Notes: generated from the sequence alone by a model not told the origin. Shown: positions 46,383-55,703, numbered from the stretch's first letter. The stretch is DNA of 64,000 nucleotides from Herbinix sp. (GCA_029240245.1 JARBTJ010000005.1:48006-112005); one strand, 5' to 3'. A program made the numbers and translations.

Positions 46383-49300
46383 TTAATTACGGAAGACGGC
46401 AACATAATCTACCAGAATATCGTTGGCACTGGGTTCCTGACTAATAGTGCCACTAAGTGCTCCGTAAATAAATGCACCAAAACCATCATTGTTATTCTGC
46501 AGACTGCCGCTGAAGGGAATGTCATCCGATGCTGCTATCAGCTTGTTATTATCGTCATACAGACTTACTTTATAAGATTTATTCTTAATGTCCGCCAGTT
46601 TAAGATCAATCACAACACGGTACCATACACCCTCTTCCCAGGTTGCAATGGACTGGTTATTAACTTCAAATGCGAAATCATTCTTAAAGTTAAATAAAAG
46701 TACGGTTCCGGTTTCAGTACCGTTTTTCACATTATGCATACAGCAGAATAATCTGGCATCCCTGTTCTTACAGATCTGATCCAGCTTAAGTCTAGATTCA
46801 ACAGTGTAATTGCTGCTCTCGAGTCCGACCGGCAAATCCATAGAATGATTGTACATATAAGACTGAGCTACTGTATTATCCGAATAAATTCTGGCATATG
46901 CACCATTCGCATCCTTCACCAGTGATACATTGGCTGATTTTGTAGGAGCTTGAATTTCACTGAAATTATCCGTATTGCCAAGGGCATCCTGCACACCGTT
47001 TAAATTGGAAACCGGATAATTAACAAAGTTTTCAGCAAAGTATATATCCGAGCCGGAAGTTAAATTAAATGAGTTTGCAGGAACAGCAAACCGCTCACCC
47101 TTTTTGGTAATATTTCTGAATTCCTTAAAGCCTTGGGTTGTATTTATATTTTTGTTGTAGGTCATAGAAATCAGTCGCATTTTATCCATTCCGTTACGAA
47201 CCAGCTGTAAATCACCGTCATTGTTATAGGATAGATTTACCAAGTCCGCAGAAGCGTTCCCTTCAACAATCATAGAAGGTGCAGGAACATTGAATATATT
47301 ACCGTTATATAAATTTAGATGACCGCCTTTCACGATAATATTATTCGCAGTACCTCCCCAGAATGCTACATTAAAGAAATCTACACTTCCATCAAAGCGT
47401 TCATCCAATCTGATCTGGCTTAAATAATCTGTCTGAACGTAATCATTTTTAAAGCTTACCAGCTGGGTATTAATAAACTGCATATGGTCAATTTTTTCAA
47501 ATACGAAGGACTGGGTTGAATAGTCAATTCCCTGGCCCACGCACCAACCTGAAGCTCCTTTCCCGTTTTCCTCCACAAATTTCATGGACTGCCCACCAAA
47601 GTAGGAAAAGTTATCAAACAACAATTCATCGGTTACATCGCCGATTAAAAATACCACCAAATTTTCCTGCATAAATTTGTGCACGGATTTTGTATTGGCC
47701 TCCTGGTTCTGGGGTGAAATGGAATTCGGCCAGGTTCCGAATTTTGCTTCATCGCCCGAAGTCAAGCAGTTACCATTGGTCTGTATATTCATCAACTTTC
47801 CGCCGGTGGAGCCTCCACCGATTTTGATTGCATTATTTAAACAAACACCGGCAAGATATTCCACATAATGATTGTCACAACGATTTGTCATAAAATCCAA
47901 ACCATTATAACCATTTCGGAACGAAACATTAACCGCATAGATATCCGCACCATTTGCTCTCACACCATAAGGATATTCTTTAATATTAATGTAATCTTGT
48001 TCGGGATAATTAAACACCAAACCGCGGATACCGCTACCCTGTTCAAGAGTAACCGTTGCGGTTCCATCTGCATCGCCGGCTCCACCATAGATCTGAAGGA
48101 TGGAACCTAAATTAATCGGGTTTCTACCCAGGTCAACTGCGCCTTTGAATTCAACTCCGGTCGGTACGGTCAGATTTCCATCAATACGGTAATTTCCCGG
48201 TGGCAAGAACACGATGCCGCCGCCTCCATTCCCTGCTTTCGTAAGCAGCTCCTGTATAATGCCGGTCGCATCTGCCTCACCAGTTCCGTCCGCTTCCACG
48301 ACATAGAGCTCATCCTTAGCAGGCTTGCATACCTGGATGTTCGTATCAGGAATTTCCTTTAATTTCGAAATTTGTACCGGTTGCTCATCCAGACTGACTT
48401 TACAGAGTGCAACATTATTTATGGATGGCTCACCCTTAAACGTATTACCGGTTAATATAGCACTGTTTGTTCCGGTATCTAAGGTTATGTGTTCCCCAGT
48501 TGTATTAAATTCACATCCGGTATAAGCAACAATGCCATTATTGGAATATACTTCACCGTTTTGAATGGTACACTGCAGCAGCTGTAATTTACCAAAGCCT
48601 TCCTGTTTGACTGCGTATTCCGTTGCGTTGATTTCACTGTTATAAAACTGTGCGTGTGTATCGGCAGCATTGGAATTCGCTTTCGTATGTATACCGGTGA
48701 TACAATTTTCAATCTTAATTTCTGCAAAGGATTCACCCACAGCAGCAAGACCATCAATCATAATCGCTGTCTGGCAGTCTGTGTACGTATGACGATACAC
48801 CTGACCATTCGGGTAATTATGTTCTACCTGCAACGTATCGGCATTGATAGCGGACGTAAAACGCATGCCTGTGTTATATCCAATAATATGAGTATTGGTG
48901 AAATAGGACCAGTCAACACGCCCTAGTATAATACCGGTTGCATTCGCATAGATATAATCCTTATGTGGTCCATCGATTGCAGGAGCTCCCTCCAAACCTG
49001 ACTTTGCCCAGAAATCAGGAGAAAATGTTATAAAGTCAAAACGTCCGACATCGATCAATCCATCTACATTTAAACCCTGATACAATGCGGTTCCGTAAAC
49101 ATTCTGCACATTGGGACTGTTACTTGCATTCGGTCCCTGCTTAATTGCGATATAGGAATTAACAAAGGTGCAATTTTTTACATGAGTATAGTCAGCACCC
49201 CATACGGTCGGATCATATAGGCGGATGGTTGCGGGATATTCTACAATATCATCTGCTTTCTGCTCCGGATACCAGAAGGTGATATTCCTTACGCTAGCAT

Positions 49301-49856
49301 TCGGAAGAACTGTGATGAAAGGATCTCCATTCACTTTCCCTCTGCCGTCATACACACAAATGATTGTTCCCTTAACCTCGGGGTTGTCAATCGGGTTCTG
49401 CCAATCGCCACAAATCGTGACTCCCTTCGGAATGCTTAATTTACCTTTTACTATGTACTGGCCCTCCGGCAGGAACAGGGTTCCTCCGCCATCACGTCCC
49501 AAAACGCTTAAAGCTGCCTGGATTTTATTCGTAACATCGACACCGGAGTTAGGTTCCACACCGAAATCACGTATATCAAATCCCATAACAACGGTATCGT
49601 TGGTTTCATACTTCATAGGAGCCAGACGCCAGGTTACCTCCGGCATAACAAATTGGCTATTGGCAGGTTTCTCCTCCTTTGAATTATCAGCATCCTCAGA
49701 ATCATTCTCATCCGAATCATTCTCGTCCGACGCAATGTCTTCAGACCCCTTATTTTCCTTAGATTTGTTCATCTGTCCTATCATGATGGCGCCAATACAG
49801 ACAACCATCACAATTCCTATTATACCAATTAATTGCCATATCCTTTTCTTATCCAT
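46383..49856 (-). CDS. Two-helix pectate-lyase-3-like protein with membrane anchor
   Basis: 1,157 residues from the ATG at 49856 (GGAGGG upstream). An N-terminal membrane helix (about 5-27) and acidic Ser/Asp/Glu linker are followed by two tandem right-handed beta-helix domains that begin alike (GGGTLFLPEGQYIVKG and GGGIVFLPPGNYRIDG), and a C-terminal beta-sandwich (about 980-1157) that resembles LamG-like domains. The tandem two-helix layout recalls GH55 exo-beta-1,3-glucanases, though the catalytic residue cannot be assigned and a lyase or rhamnogalacturonase activity is equally possible. It is extracellular. First gene of the run to 37850. Its promoter is at 49936-49964. A cytosolic paralog is at 55833. 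Confidence 0.78.
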   Translation of the reverse strand: MDKKRIWQLIGIIGIVMVVCIGAIMIGQMNKSKENKGSEDIASDENDSDENDSEDADNSKEEKPANSQFVMPEVTWRLAPMKYETNDTVVMGFDIRDFGVEPNSGVDVTNKIQAALSVLGRDGGGTLFLPEGQYIVKGKLSIPKGVTICGDWQNPIDNPEVKGTIICVYDGRGKVNGDPFITVLPNASVRNITFWYPEQKADDIVEYPATIRLYDPTVWGADYTHVKNCTFVNSYIAIKQGPNASNSPNVQNVYGTALYQGLNVDGLIDVGRFDFITFSPDFWAKSGLEGAPAIDGPHKDYIYANATGIILGRVDWSYFTNTHIIGYNTGMRFTSAINADTLQVEHNYPNGQVYRHTYTDCQTAIMIDGLAAVGESFAEIKIENCITGIHTKANSNAADTHAQFYNSEINATEYAVKQEGFGKLQLLQCTIQNGEVYSNNGIVAYTGCEFNTTGEHITLDTGTNSAILTGNTFKGEPSINNVALCKVSLDEQPVQISKLKEIPDTNIQVCKPAKDELYVVEADGTGEADATGIIQELLTKAGNGGGGIVFLPPGNYRIDGNLTVPTGVEFKGAVDLGRNPINLGSILQIYGGAGDADGTATVTLEQGSGIRGLVFNYPEQDYINIKEYPYGVRANGADIYAVNVSFRNGYNGLDFMTNRCDNHYVEYLAGVCLNNAIKIGGGSTGGKLMNIQTNGNCLTSGDEAKFGTWPNSISPQNQEANTKSVHKFMQENLVVFLIGDVTDELLFDNFSYFGGQSMKFVEENGKGASGWCVGQGIDYSTQSFVFEKIDHMQFINTQLVSFKNDYVQTDYLSQIRLDERFDGSVDFFNVAFWGGTANNIIVKGGHLNLYNGNIFNVPAPSMIVEGNASADLVNLSYNNDGDLQLVRNGMDKMRLISMTYNKNINTTQGFKEFRNITKKGERFAVPANSFNLTSGSDIYFAENFVNYPVSNLNGVQDALGNTDNFSEIQAPTKSANVSLVKDANGAYARIYSDNTVAQSYMYNHSMDLPVGLESSNYTVESRLKLDQICKNRDARLFCCMHNVKNGTETGTVLLFNFKNDFAFEVNNQSIATWEEGVWYRVVIDLKLADIKNKSYKVSLYDDNNKLIAASDDIPFSGSLQNNNDGFGAFIYGALSGTISQEPSANDILVDYVAVFRN

Positions 49857-49891
49857 TCTGCCCTCCAAATTCATATCAATCTTTGCATCAC

Positions 49892-49981
49892 ATTTTAATA
49901 TATCATCCTTATTATTTTACTATTTGATATATCTTATTATCTCATATTAAGGTATGAGTGTCAATGATTAATATATCATCT
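49892..49981 (-). promoter_or_regulatory. Promoter and operators of the 49856 run
   Basis: On the minus strand TTGACA (49959-49964), a 17-bp spacer, GATAAT (49936-49941). AAGATATATCAAATA directly follows the -10, and GATGATATATTAATC overlaps the -35 from upstream. A third partial copy lies at 49897-49906. The layout matches that at 52465-52510. Confidence 0.72.
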
Positions 49982-50022
49982 TTATATCATTTGAAGAACC
50001 TGTCATCCCTATGATTCATACA

Positions 50023-50088
50023 AGAAAATGCCATCTAAGGTAAACACGTATCTCATATATCGAGATACCGTCCTACCTAAAATGACAT
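50023..50088 (-). terminator. Terminator of the GntR/LacI regulator gene
   Basis: A long nested hairpin whose inner stem GTATCTC/GAGATAC is perfect, with outer stem TGTCATTTTA / TTAGATGGCA (wobbles) and TTTTC after it on the minus strand. Confidence 0.5.
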
Positions 50089-50136
50089 TTGTTTTCAGAG
50101 TATCTTCATATTCATTATATCTATAAAAGGCTAATT

Positions 50137-51276
50137 TTACATTTGCCTAACCAATATGTTACTACAGGAATCTCTTTCTACCAGCTTCGTAGGTACTATG
50201 TTTTTAAAGCATTTATGTTCTCCGCCTTCGATTCCTTCTAACAGCATCTGAGCAGCAACTTTACCTATTTTATAGAAATTCTGCTGTACGGTTGTCAACG
50301 GAACTGATAAGTATTTACCAAATTCCAGATTATCAAAGCCTATGATTGATAAGTCCTGTGGTACCGATATGCCGGTTGCTGTCGCAGCTTTCATCAAAGT
50401 TGATGCAACGTAGTCATTAATCGCACAGATTCCGGTGACTCCCTGATCAAACAGCTCTTTTACAACCTTCTTATATATTTCATTATCATGATTGATTTCC
50501 ATATCATACAAACCGCTTTTCACGATTTGTTCATCAATCTCGATCTTATTTTCATTCAATGCCTTACAATAGCCAAAGTAACGATTTCTGATTGAGGTAG
50601 CATCCTCAATCTTACCATCCGATACAAATGCAATACGAGTATGACCTTTACTGATCAGATACTGAACCGCTTCATATGAGCCCCTTAAGTTATCGCTCAC
50701 GACATAACTAATAGGAATACTCTCATAATACTTATCGATGGTTACAATCGGGTAGTTATTTAAGTATAAGTAATTCATTACTTCAAGATTTTTTCTATCC
50801 GATATCGGATAATGGATAATACCGGCCACATTTTTATCATACAGACTTAACAGAAGCTTCTTCTCTTCGTTATTATCCGTATTGCCGCAATGGATGCTTA
50901 AGATATATCCTTTTTCATCCATAACTCTGGACGCTCCGATGACCAAATTCATAATACCCCCATTCGATACATCAAACGGAAGTACAATAGGAACAACCCT
51001 GCTGTAATCCAGACGGTTATTCACATTATTACTTAAAAACTTATCAAGATTTTTCTCCAAACCGGATACGAAGCTTCCGCTTCCCCGAACCCTATAGATT
51101 AGCCCCTCGGACTTTAAATCCTCCAACGCTCTCTTTGAGGTTATTCTGCTTACACCAAATTTCTGGGCAAGTTCTTTTTCCGTCGGGAGCTTATCTCCCG
51201 GCTTAAAATTCTGACTATTTATTTCTTGTCTTAAATAACTAATTATTTTCTCGTATAATAGTCTATTCTCACTCAT
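50137..51276 (-). CDS. GntR-type HTH / LacI-type sensor regulator
   Basis: About 379 residues from the ATG at 51276; the frame could extend to a GTG at 51312, and neither start has a strong ribosome site. The N-terminal winged HTH is of the GntR kind (FKPGDKLPTEKELAQKFGV, then SRITSKRALEDL). The C-terminal part is a LacI/periplasmic-binding-type sensor (about 75-379; SIIGFDNLEFGKYLSVPLTTV), the AraR-like arrangement. It should bind a small sugar and release or bind DNA. Operators with a GATATAT core lie in front of its own gene's neighbours. It has its own promoter at 51374-51401. Confidence 0.9.
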   Translation of the reverse strand: MSENRLLYEKIISYLRQEINSQNFKPGDKLPTEKELAQKFGVSRITSKRALEDLKSEGLIYRVRGSGSFVSGLEKNLDKFLSNNVNNRLDYSRVVPIVLPFDVSNGGIMNLVIGASRVMDEKGYILSIHCGNTDNNEEKKLLLSLYDKNVAGIIHYPISDRKNLEVMNYLYLNNYPIVTIDKYYESIPISYVVSDNLRGSYEAVQYLISKGHTRIAFVSDGKIEDATSIRNRYFGYCKALNENKIEIDEQIVKSGLYDMEINHDNEIYKKVVKELFDQGVTGICAINDYVASTLMKAATATGISVPQDLSIIGFDNLEFGKYLSVPLTTVQQNFYKIGKVAAQMLLEGIEGGEHKCFKNIVPTKLVERDSCSNILVRQM

Positions 51277-51373
51277 TTTATCTCTATCGAATCCTTTCCT
51301 TGTTTCTATCACAATCTACCAAAAAAAGATATATTATACCAAATACATTAATATTCATATTTTATAATTAGTT

Positions 51374-51401
51374 ATTATATCATTTATCTATTTCTTGTCA
51401 A
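51374..51401 (-). promoter_or_regulatory. Promoter of the regulator gene
   Basis: TTGACA (51396-51401), a 16-bp spacer, TATAAT (51374-51379), all on the minus strand. An ATGATATA half-site overlaps the -10, which would allow autoregulation. Confidence 0.62.
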
Positions 51402-51570
51402 GTCATGACTGATTATAGCAAAAGAAAGCGCCCAATTTTTTCTAAAAAGTTATATAAAACTATACTTTTTATCACAAACAGCTCCGCCGACCAGCCAAAT
51501 ATATCCAGTTGGTCATTCAATGCCGACATATATCAGCAAGAGTCTCTCTGCATTTATTTCTGATAATTTA

Positions 51571-51608
51571 AAGAAAGCCGCGATAATAGTATATGTTATT
51601 ATCGCGGC
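51571..51608 (-). terminator. Terminator of the LPXTG protein gene
   Basis: GCCGCGATAATA pairs perfectly with TATTATCGCGGC, followed by TTTCTTT on the minus strand. Confidence 0.8.
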
Positions 51609-51621
51609 CAATTCATTAATA

Positions 51622-52338
51622 TTAGTTAAGAACGTTCTTTCTTAATTTCTTGTTAGCTACAACAGCAACTAATAAGCAAGCAGCGCCAGCAACTAATAAC
51701 GGAACTACGGAAGTGTCGCCTGTTTCCGGTAATTCTTCTGCAGGAGCAGCAGCTTCTTCTGCAGGAGTTTCATCTGCAGGAGCAGCTGTATCTTCTACAA
51801 CAGCACCAGCTTCAGCAGATTTAACATCAATATAGTCAATGTTAACCCAACCATGCTGAGCACCAGCTTCATCTAAGATTGTAGTAGAAACATAAACTGT
51901 ATTCTCGCCTTCTTTAAGGTCTAACTGAACTGCTGTATTTCCCTTCGCAGGTACCAACGGAACTTCTACAGGAGCACCATCGTTAGCTTGAATAGCCACT
52001 AATAATGCATCATCAGCACAGGTATAACCAACGATAACATCTGCTGTACCGCTTGCTGCAGCCGTAACTGTTAATTCAACATGAGCTGTGTTAGAGAAGG
52101 TTGCATCAAGATCAGCAAATTTTGCTCTGCCAACATCTAAGTAACCTGCTGCACTGCCATTGGAGAACTGTTCGCCAGTATCTGTTCCTAAACCATTCGG
52201 AGCGTTGGAGCCAACGATTGTTCCATTCTCACCTTCATAACGTGTGTAACCATCAGCAACTGCTTCAAAAGCGCTTGCTGTTATGGTAGTTGCCATAAGA
52301 AGAACAGCTACCAATACAAAACTTATCACCTTTTTCAT
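51622..52338 (-). CDS. LPXTG-anchored surface protein with CBM-like domain
   Basis: 238 residues: signal peptide (1-24), a beta-sandwich resembling CBM6/CBM35 (about 28-170; YTRYEGENGTIVGSN start, GWVNIDYIDV end), a Glu/Ala/Pro linker, the sortase motif ELPETG, a hydrophobic helix and a basic tail (KKLRKN). It should be covalently bound to the cell wall by sortase A. It has no catalytic motif, so it probably binds glycan at the surface. GGAGAGG is upstream of the ATG. Its promoter (52465-52493) carries the shared operator. It is divergent from the GH99-like gene. Confidence 0.85.
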   Translation of the reverse strand: MKKVISFVLVAVLLMATTITASAFEAVADGYTRYEGENGTIVGSNAPNGLGTDTGEQFSNGSAAGYLDVGRAKFADLDATFSNTAHVELTVTAAASGTADVIVGYTCADDALLVAIQANDGAPVEVPLVPAKGNTAVQLDLKEGENTVYVSTTILDEAGAQHGWVNIDYIDVKSAEAGAVVEDTAAPADETPAEEAAAPAEELPETGDTSVVPLLVAGAACLLVAVVANKKLRKNVLN

Positions 52339-52448
52339 ATTACCTCTCCTTTTCCTTTATCCGGGTCAAATTTGCCCATTTAATTTATTCAAAATAAGAG
52401 GCTTACCGATATGTAAACAGCCCAATTTCAATGTTCCGGTAAAATCTC

Positions 52449-52510
52449 TTATTTGATATATCCTATTCTATCACAGCCTTTTTAAGAAATCAATATTAAA
52501 TATATCAATT
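52449..52510 (-). promoter_or_regulatory. LPXTG-gene promoter with two operators
   Basis: TTGATT (52488-52493), a 17-bp spacer, TAGAAT (52465-52470) on the minus strand. AGGATATATCAAATA (52449-52464 region) directly follows the -10 and TTGATATATTTAAT overlaps the -35. The same design as at 49856. Confidence 0.7.
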
Positions 52511-52665
52511 TGTTCACATTTTGTACACTTTTTCATTTGTGGAAATGATTGGTATGTTTTATTAATCATTCCAATCTTTTGGTAATTTATTGCATAATTA
52601 TTTGCATTTATATTGTATTTATAACATATCATACAAAATCTCATGATATATCTGGTTCAGCAAAT

Positions 52666-52727
52666 CCTTATTTGATATATTTTAATTGACTTATTTTTAT
52701 TAATATGTAATATTAAGTATATCATTT
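52666..52727 (+). promoter_or_regulatory. GH99-like gene promoter with two operators
   Basis: TTGACT (52686-52691), a 16-bp spacer, TAATAT (52708-52713). TATTTGATATATTTTA overlaps the -35 from upstream and ATTAAGTATATCATTTA follows the -10. Confidence 0.68.
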
Positions 52728-52932
52728 AGTCAATAATTTCGCAGATTATTTTCAATTTTAACTTATTTATATCCTATTGATATATGAAATTATATCAACT
52801 TCAATTTTAAAGGAAAATCTGCAAGCAATTTATAATTTGTATCTATTCAGGAGGTGATGATTCGGAATCTATTCAGATATGATATAAATAACAATAAATC
52901 AAAATATTTATATGCAATTTAAGGAGGATTTT

Positions 52933-55395
52933 ATGAACAAAAACAAGATTATCGTATTATGTATCAGTGCTGTCCTGGTGCTGGGATTGATCGGAACAGG
53001 AGTAGCATTATTGTTAAATAAGCAACCCGCAAAAGATAAGGGCAATGATCAGGAAGTCGCTTCTAATGTCCCACAAACAGGTGAAAACGATGAAACAGAC
53101 AACCAGGATAACGATCCCCAACCGAGTGTAACCCCCGAACCGGAAAACACTTCCACTGATCCGGATGTCGTTGCATATATCGACTTTTCCAAGGAAGGCG
53201 TCGAAAAGTTTAATATGGACTTCTTTGATGTAAAAGCGGAAGGCTCCGAAGCTTATACCTTGGAAGATACCCTTGACGGTGTTCCATGTCGAAAGGTACC
53301 GTCAGGCAAGTTTCTTTATATTATGGCTGATCGCACTAAGGTATCTACTACAGAAGAAAATATGATTATCGATATTACCTATCTCGATAATAGTAATACA
53401 AATTTATGGTTTAATTATAACTCAAAAACCAACAGCTGTGCGATTGCTGACTTTGCCAAGGGCAATTCCGGAGATTGGGTAACCACCTCTGTTGCTGTAA
53501 CCGATGCACTTTTAGCCGGAGGGCTAATGGCCGGTTCTGATTTTAGAATGGGTTATAACGGCGGTGATAATTACATAAAATCTGTTAGCCTCCGTTATGG
53601 TAAATTAGATCCTGATTCCGAACCGATACCCGAGACACCGAATACCTTTGATAATGAATTTACAGGCAAATCCTTCGCGGGCTATCAGGTCTGGCATCAT
53701 GCAGGCAGCCAGCCAGGCGACTGGATTCACTGGGCATATGGTAATGTTCCGGGACCCGGTTCCAGAGTAAATGTTCACGTATTAAGTTTCCCTGATTTAT
53801 CGGATTTTCCGGATGAACTGCTTTATCAAACCAATTTTGCAAACTTAGGCAACGGACGTCCTACCGGTCTATATAATGATAAAGACGAAGCTGTTATTGA
53901 AATGCAGTTTGATTGGTTAGAAGAAACCGACATGGACGGCGTAGCTATCCAGAGATTCGTTGGTAGTATCGGAAAGTCCGTTACCAAAAGCGAAAAATCT
54001 TATTTAAATTATATTAAAAATGCAGCAGAAAGAACTGACCGTCTCTTTTATATGTGCTACGACCTAAACGGTTCGGATGAAACCATTGTACAAAGAATGA
54101 AAACCGATTGGGTTTATGAAATCGAACAGGCAAGAGCAATGACCTCCTCCCCGAATTACGCTACTGTAGACGGGAAACCGGTCGTTGAAATCTGGGGTAT
54201 TGGTTATGATTTAGGATGTAACAAGGAACAGACCATAGAAATTATTGAATTTTTCCAAAGCCGTGGCTGTTATGTAATCGGCGGTACACCGAGAGGCTGG
54301 AGAACCAACTCCGATGGAGCGATGGCTAATTATACTGAGGTATACCAATCACTCGACTGCGTTTCCCCTTGGACGGTTGGTGTTTATAATTCCGTTCAGA
54401 CAGCGGCAGAATACAAGAACAAATATATGGTACCTGATAAGGGCTGGTGTGATACCAACAATGTCGATTATCTCCCTGTCGTATTTGCCGGAAGCGGTAA
54501 CTGGCTGGGTGGCGATGGAAACTTCAGCGAGGTCAGTCGTGAGGGTGGTATGCTCTTATGGCAGCAGATTGCAAATGCAAAAAGCTTAGGACTCACCTCC
54601 GTATATTATGCAATGTTGGATGAGTTTGAAGAAGATACAAATCTAATCAAGGGTGCTGTTGACTATTTTGATATACCGACGGATCAATACTTTGAAACCT
54701 TTGCAAAGGATGGTATCTGGGTTTCCTCCGATTATTACATGAGACTGGCCTCTGCAGCCGCTAAGGCACTTCGTGACGAGACGTCATTTACTACTGAAAT
54801 CCCTATTCCGTATTCCAACGGACCCATTTATTTCAGAAACAGCTTTGAATACCGTGCAACTACATTTACACAAAACGGACGTACCTTAGATAAGGTTATG
54901 CAGATTGATCCTTGCTACTATGAACCGGCACAGGTTACATTAAAGGAAGTATCAGGAAACAATAGCCAGATAATTGAAAGTGACTTGACTAAGAACGGCC
55001 TTTACGCAGCCAAACTCTCCGGTAAGGCAAATGCATCCGGTTCCAGTTATTATTATAAGACCAACACTGTTAAAATAACTGTTACAGAAGGTATGCAGCT
55101 TCAATTTTCCAGATATGCAGAAAATGAACTTGGCCTTTATACCGGTGTTGATTTATTATTTAATGACGGTACCCGCTTAAGCGAATATGATATCAAGGAT
55201 ACAAACGGCGCAGGCATCAGCCCGAAAAATAAAAAGGGCAGCGTCGGATGCTGGTATGACAGCACCTGCACATTTGGAAGCGGTGAACTTGTAGGAAAAA
55301 CAGTGACTGCTATTATTCTTGGGTTTGAAGGCAATGCTTCGGGCGACTTCTCAGCATTGTTTGATGATGTGATGATTCAGGATAAAGTGGAGTAA
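52933..55395 (+). CDS. Extracellular GH99/GH71-like glycosidase
   Basis: 820 residues from the ATG at 52933 (AAGGAGG 7 nt upstream). A membrane-anchor signal (about 1-25) and a low-complexity Asp/Asn/Pro/Glu linker lead to a beta module (about 80-225), a GH99/GH71-like barrel (about 240-640) and a final beta module. The segment YAMLDEFEEDTNLIKG, with two acids three apart, is in the place of the catalytic pair of GH99-type enzymes. GH99 enzymes cut alpha-mannosidic bonds within oligosaccharides, so an endo-mannanase/endo-mannosidase role would fit GH38 nearby; this is inference. A hairpin terminator follows at 55525-55600. Confidence 0.75.
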   Translation: MNKNKIIVLCISAVLVLGLIGTGVALLLNKQPAKDKGNDQEVASNVPQTGENDETDNQDNDPQPSVTPEPENTSTDPDVVAYIDFSKEGVEKFNMDFFDVKAEGSEAYTLEDTLDGVPCRKVPSGKFLYIMADRTKVSTTEENMIIDITYLDNSNTNLWFNYNSKTNSCAIADFAKGNSGDWVTTSVAVTDALLAGGLMAGSDFRMGYNGGDNYIKSVSLRYGKLDPDSEPIPETPNTFDNEFTGKSFAGYQVWHHAGSQPGDWIHWAYGNVPGPGSRVNVHVLSFPDLSDFPDELLYQTNFANLGNGRPTGLYNDKDEAVIEMQFDWLEETDMDGVAIQRFVGSIGKSVTKSEKSYLNYIKNAAERTDRLFYMCYDLNGSDETIVQRMKTDWVYEIEQARAMTSSPNYATVDGKPVVEIWGIGYDLGCNKEQTIEIIEFFQSRGCYVIGGTPRGWRTNSDGAMANYTEVYQSLDCVSPWTVGVYNSVQTAAEYKNKYMVPDKGWCDTNNVDYLPVVFAGSGNWLGGDGNFSEVSREGGMLLWQQIANAKSLGLTSVYYAMLDEFEEDTNLIKGAVDYFDIPTDQYFETFAKDGIWVSSDYYMRLASAAAKALRDETSFTTEIPIPYSNGPIYFRNSFEYRATTFTQNGRTLDKVMQIDPCYYEPAQVTLKEVSGNNSQIIESDLTKNGLYAAKLSGKANASGSSYYYKTNTVKITVTEGMQLQFSRYAENELGLYTGVDLLFNDGTRLSEYDIKDTNGAGISPKNKKGSVGCWYDSTCTFGSGELVGKTVTAIILGFEGNASGDFSALFDDVMIQDKVE

Positions 55396-55441
55396 GCTTA
55401 CAAAATGATGTTACCAACCATTTATGATACCTAATTTATCA

Positions 55442-55513
55442 TTTATACCTGATATTTAGTTTATACCTGATATTTAGTTTATACCTGATATTTAGTTTAT
55501 ACCTGAATATAAT
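55442..55513 (+). repeat. 18-bp tandem repeat downstream of GH99-like gene
   Basis: Three exact copies of TTTATACCTGATATTTAG and a diverged fourth start in the trailing region before the terminator. Confidence 0.8.
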
Positions 55514-55524
55514 TTATACCTACG

Positions 55525-55600
55525 ATAAAGCCCATGGTAAAGATATTACCAAATGAAACCACCTCAATTCATTTAGTAATATCGGTATCACGGGCTTTAT
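55525..55600 (+). terminator. Terminator of the GH99-like gene
   Basis: ATAAAGCCC pairs with GGGCTTTAT; inner stems GATATTAC/GTAATATC and AAATGA/TCATTT extend the hairpin. The T-run is only partial (CTTTATTTATGG). Confidence 0.65.
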
Positions 55601-55703
55601 TTATGGTAGGTGCATTGTCAAGCCATTCATCCTGGTTACCCTTTTAGAAGCTATTAACCAAATCATAAAACTTTTTGCTCTGCCAAAAACGATGTTGCTA
55701 TAT

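Larger units (their letters stand above)
51313..51621. other. Intergenic region between regulator and LPXTG protein
   Basis: Contains the regulator's promoter and a terminator hairpin (51571-51608) for the gene at 51622. No gene is seen. Confidence 0.6.
52339..52932. other. Divergent regulatory region between LPXTG protein and GH99-like gene
   Basis: It holds both promoters (52465-52493 minus, 52686-52713 plus) with at least five GATATAT-type sites, plus an early Shine-Dalgarno-like AGGAGGTGAT at 52849-52858 with a 21-codon frame (52857-52922) whose site is too close to its ATG. Confidence 0.6.

Noticed and set aside
49225..49950. 241-codon plus-strand frame
   Set aside because: It lies opposite the two-helix gene and its promoter, with no recognisable protein features.
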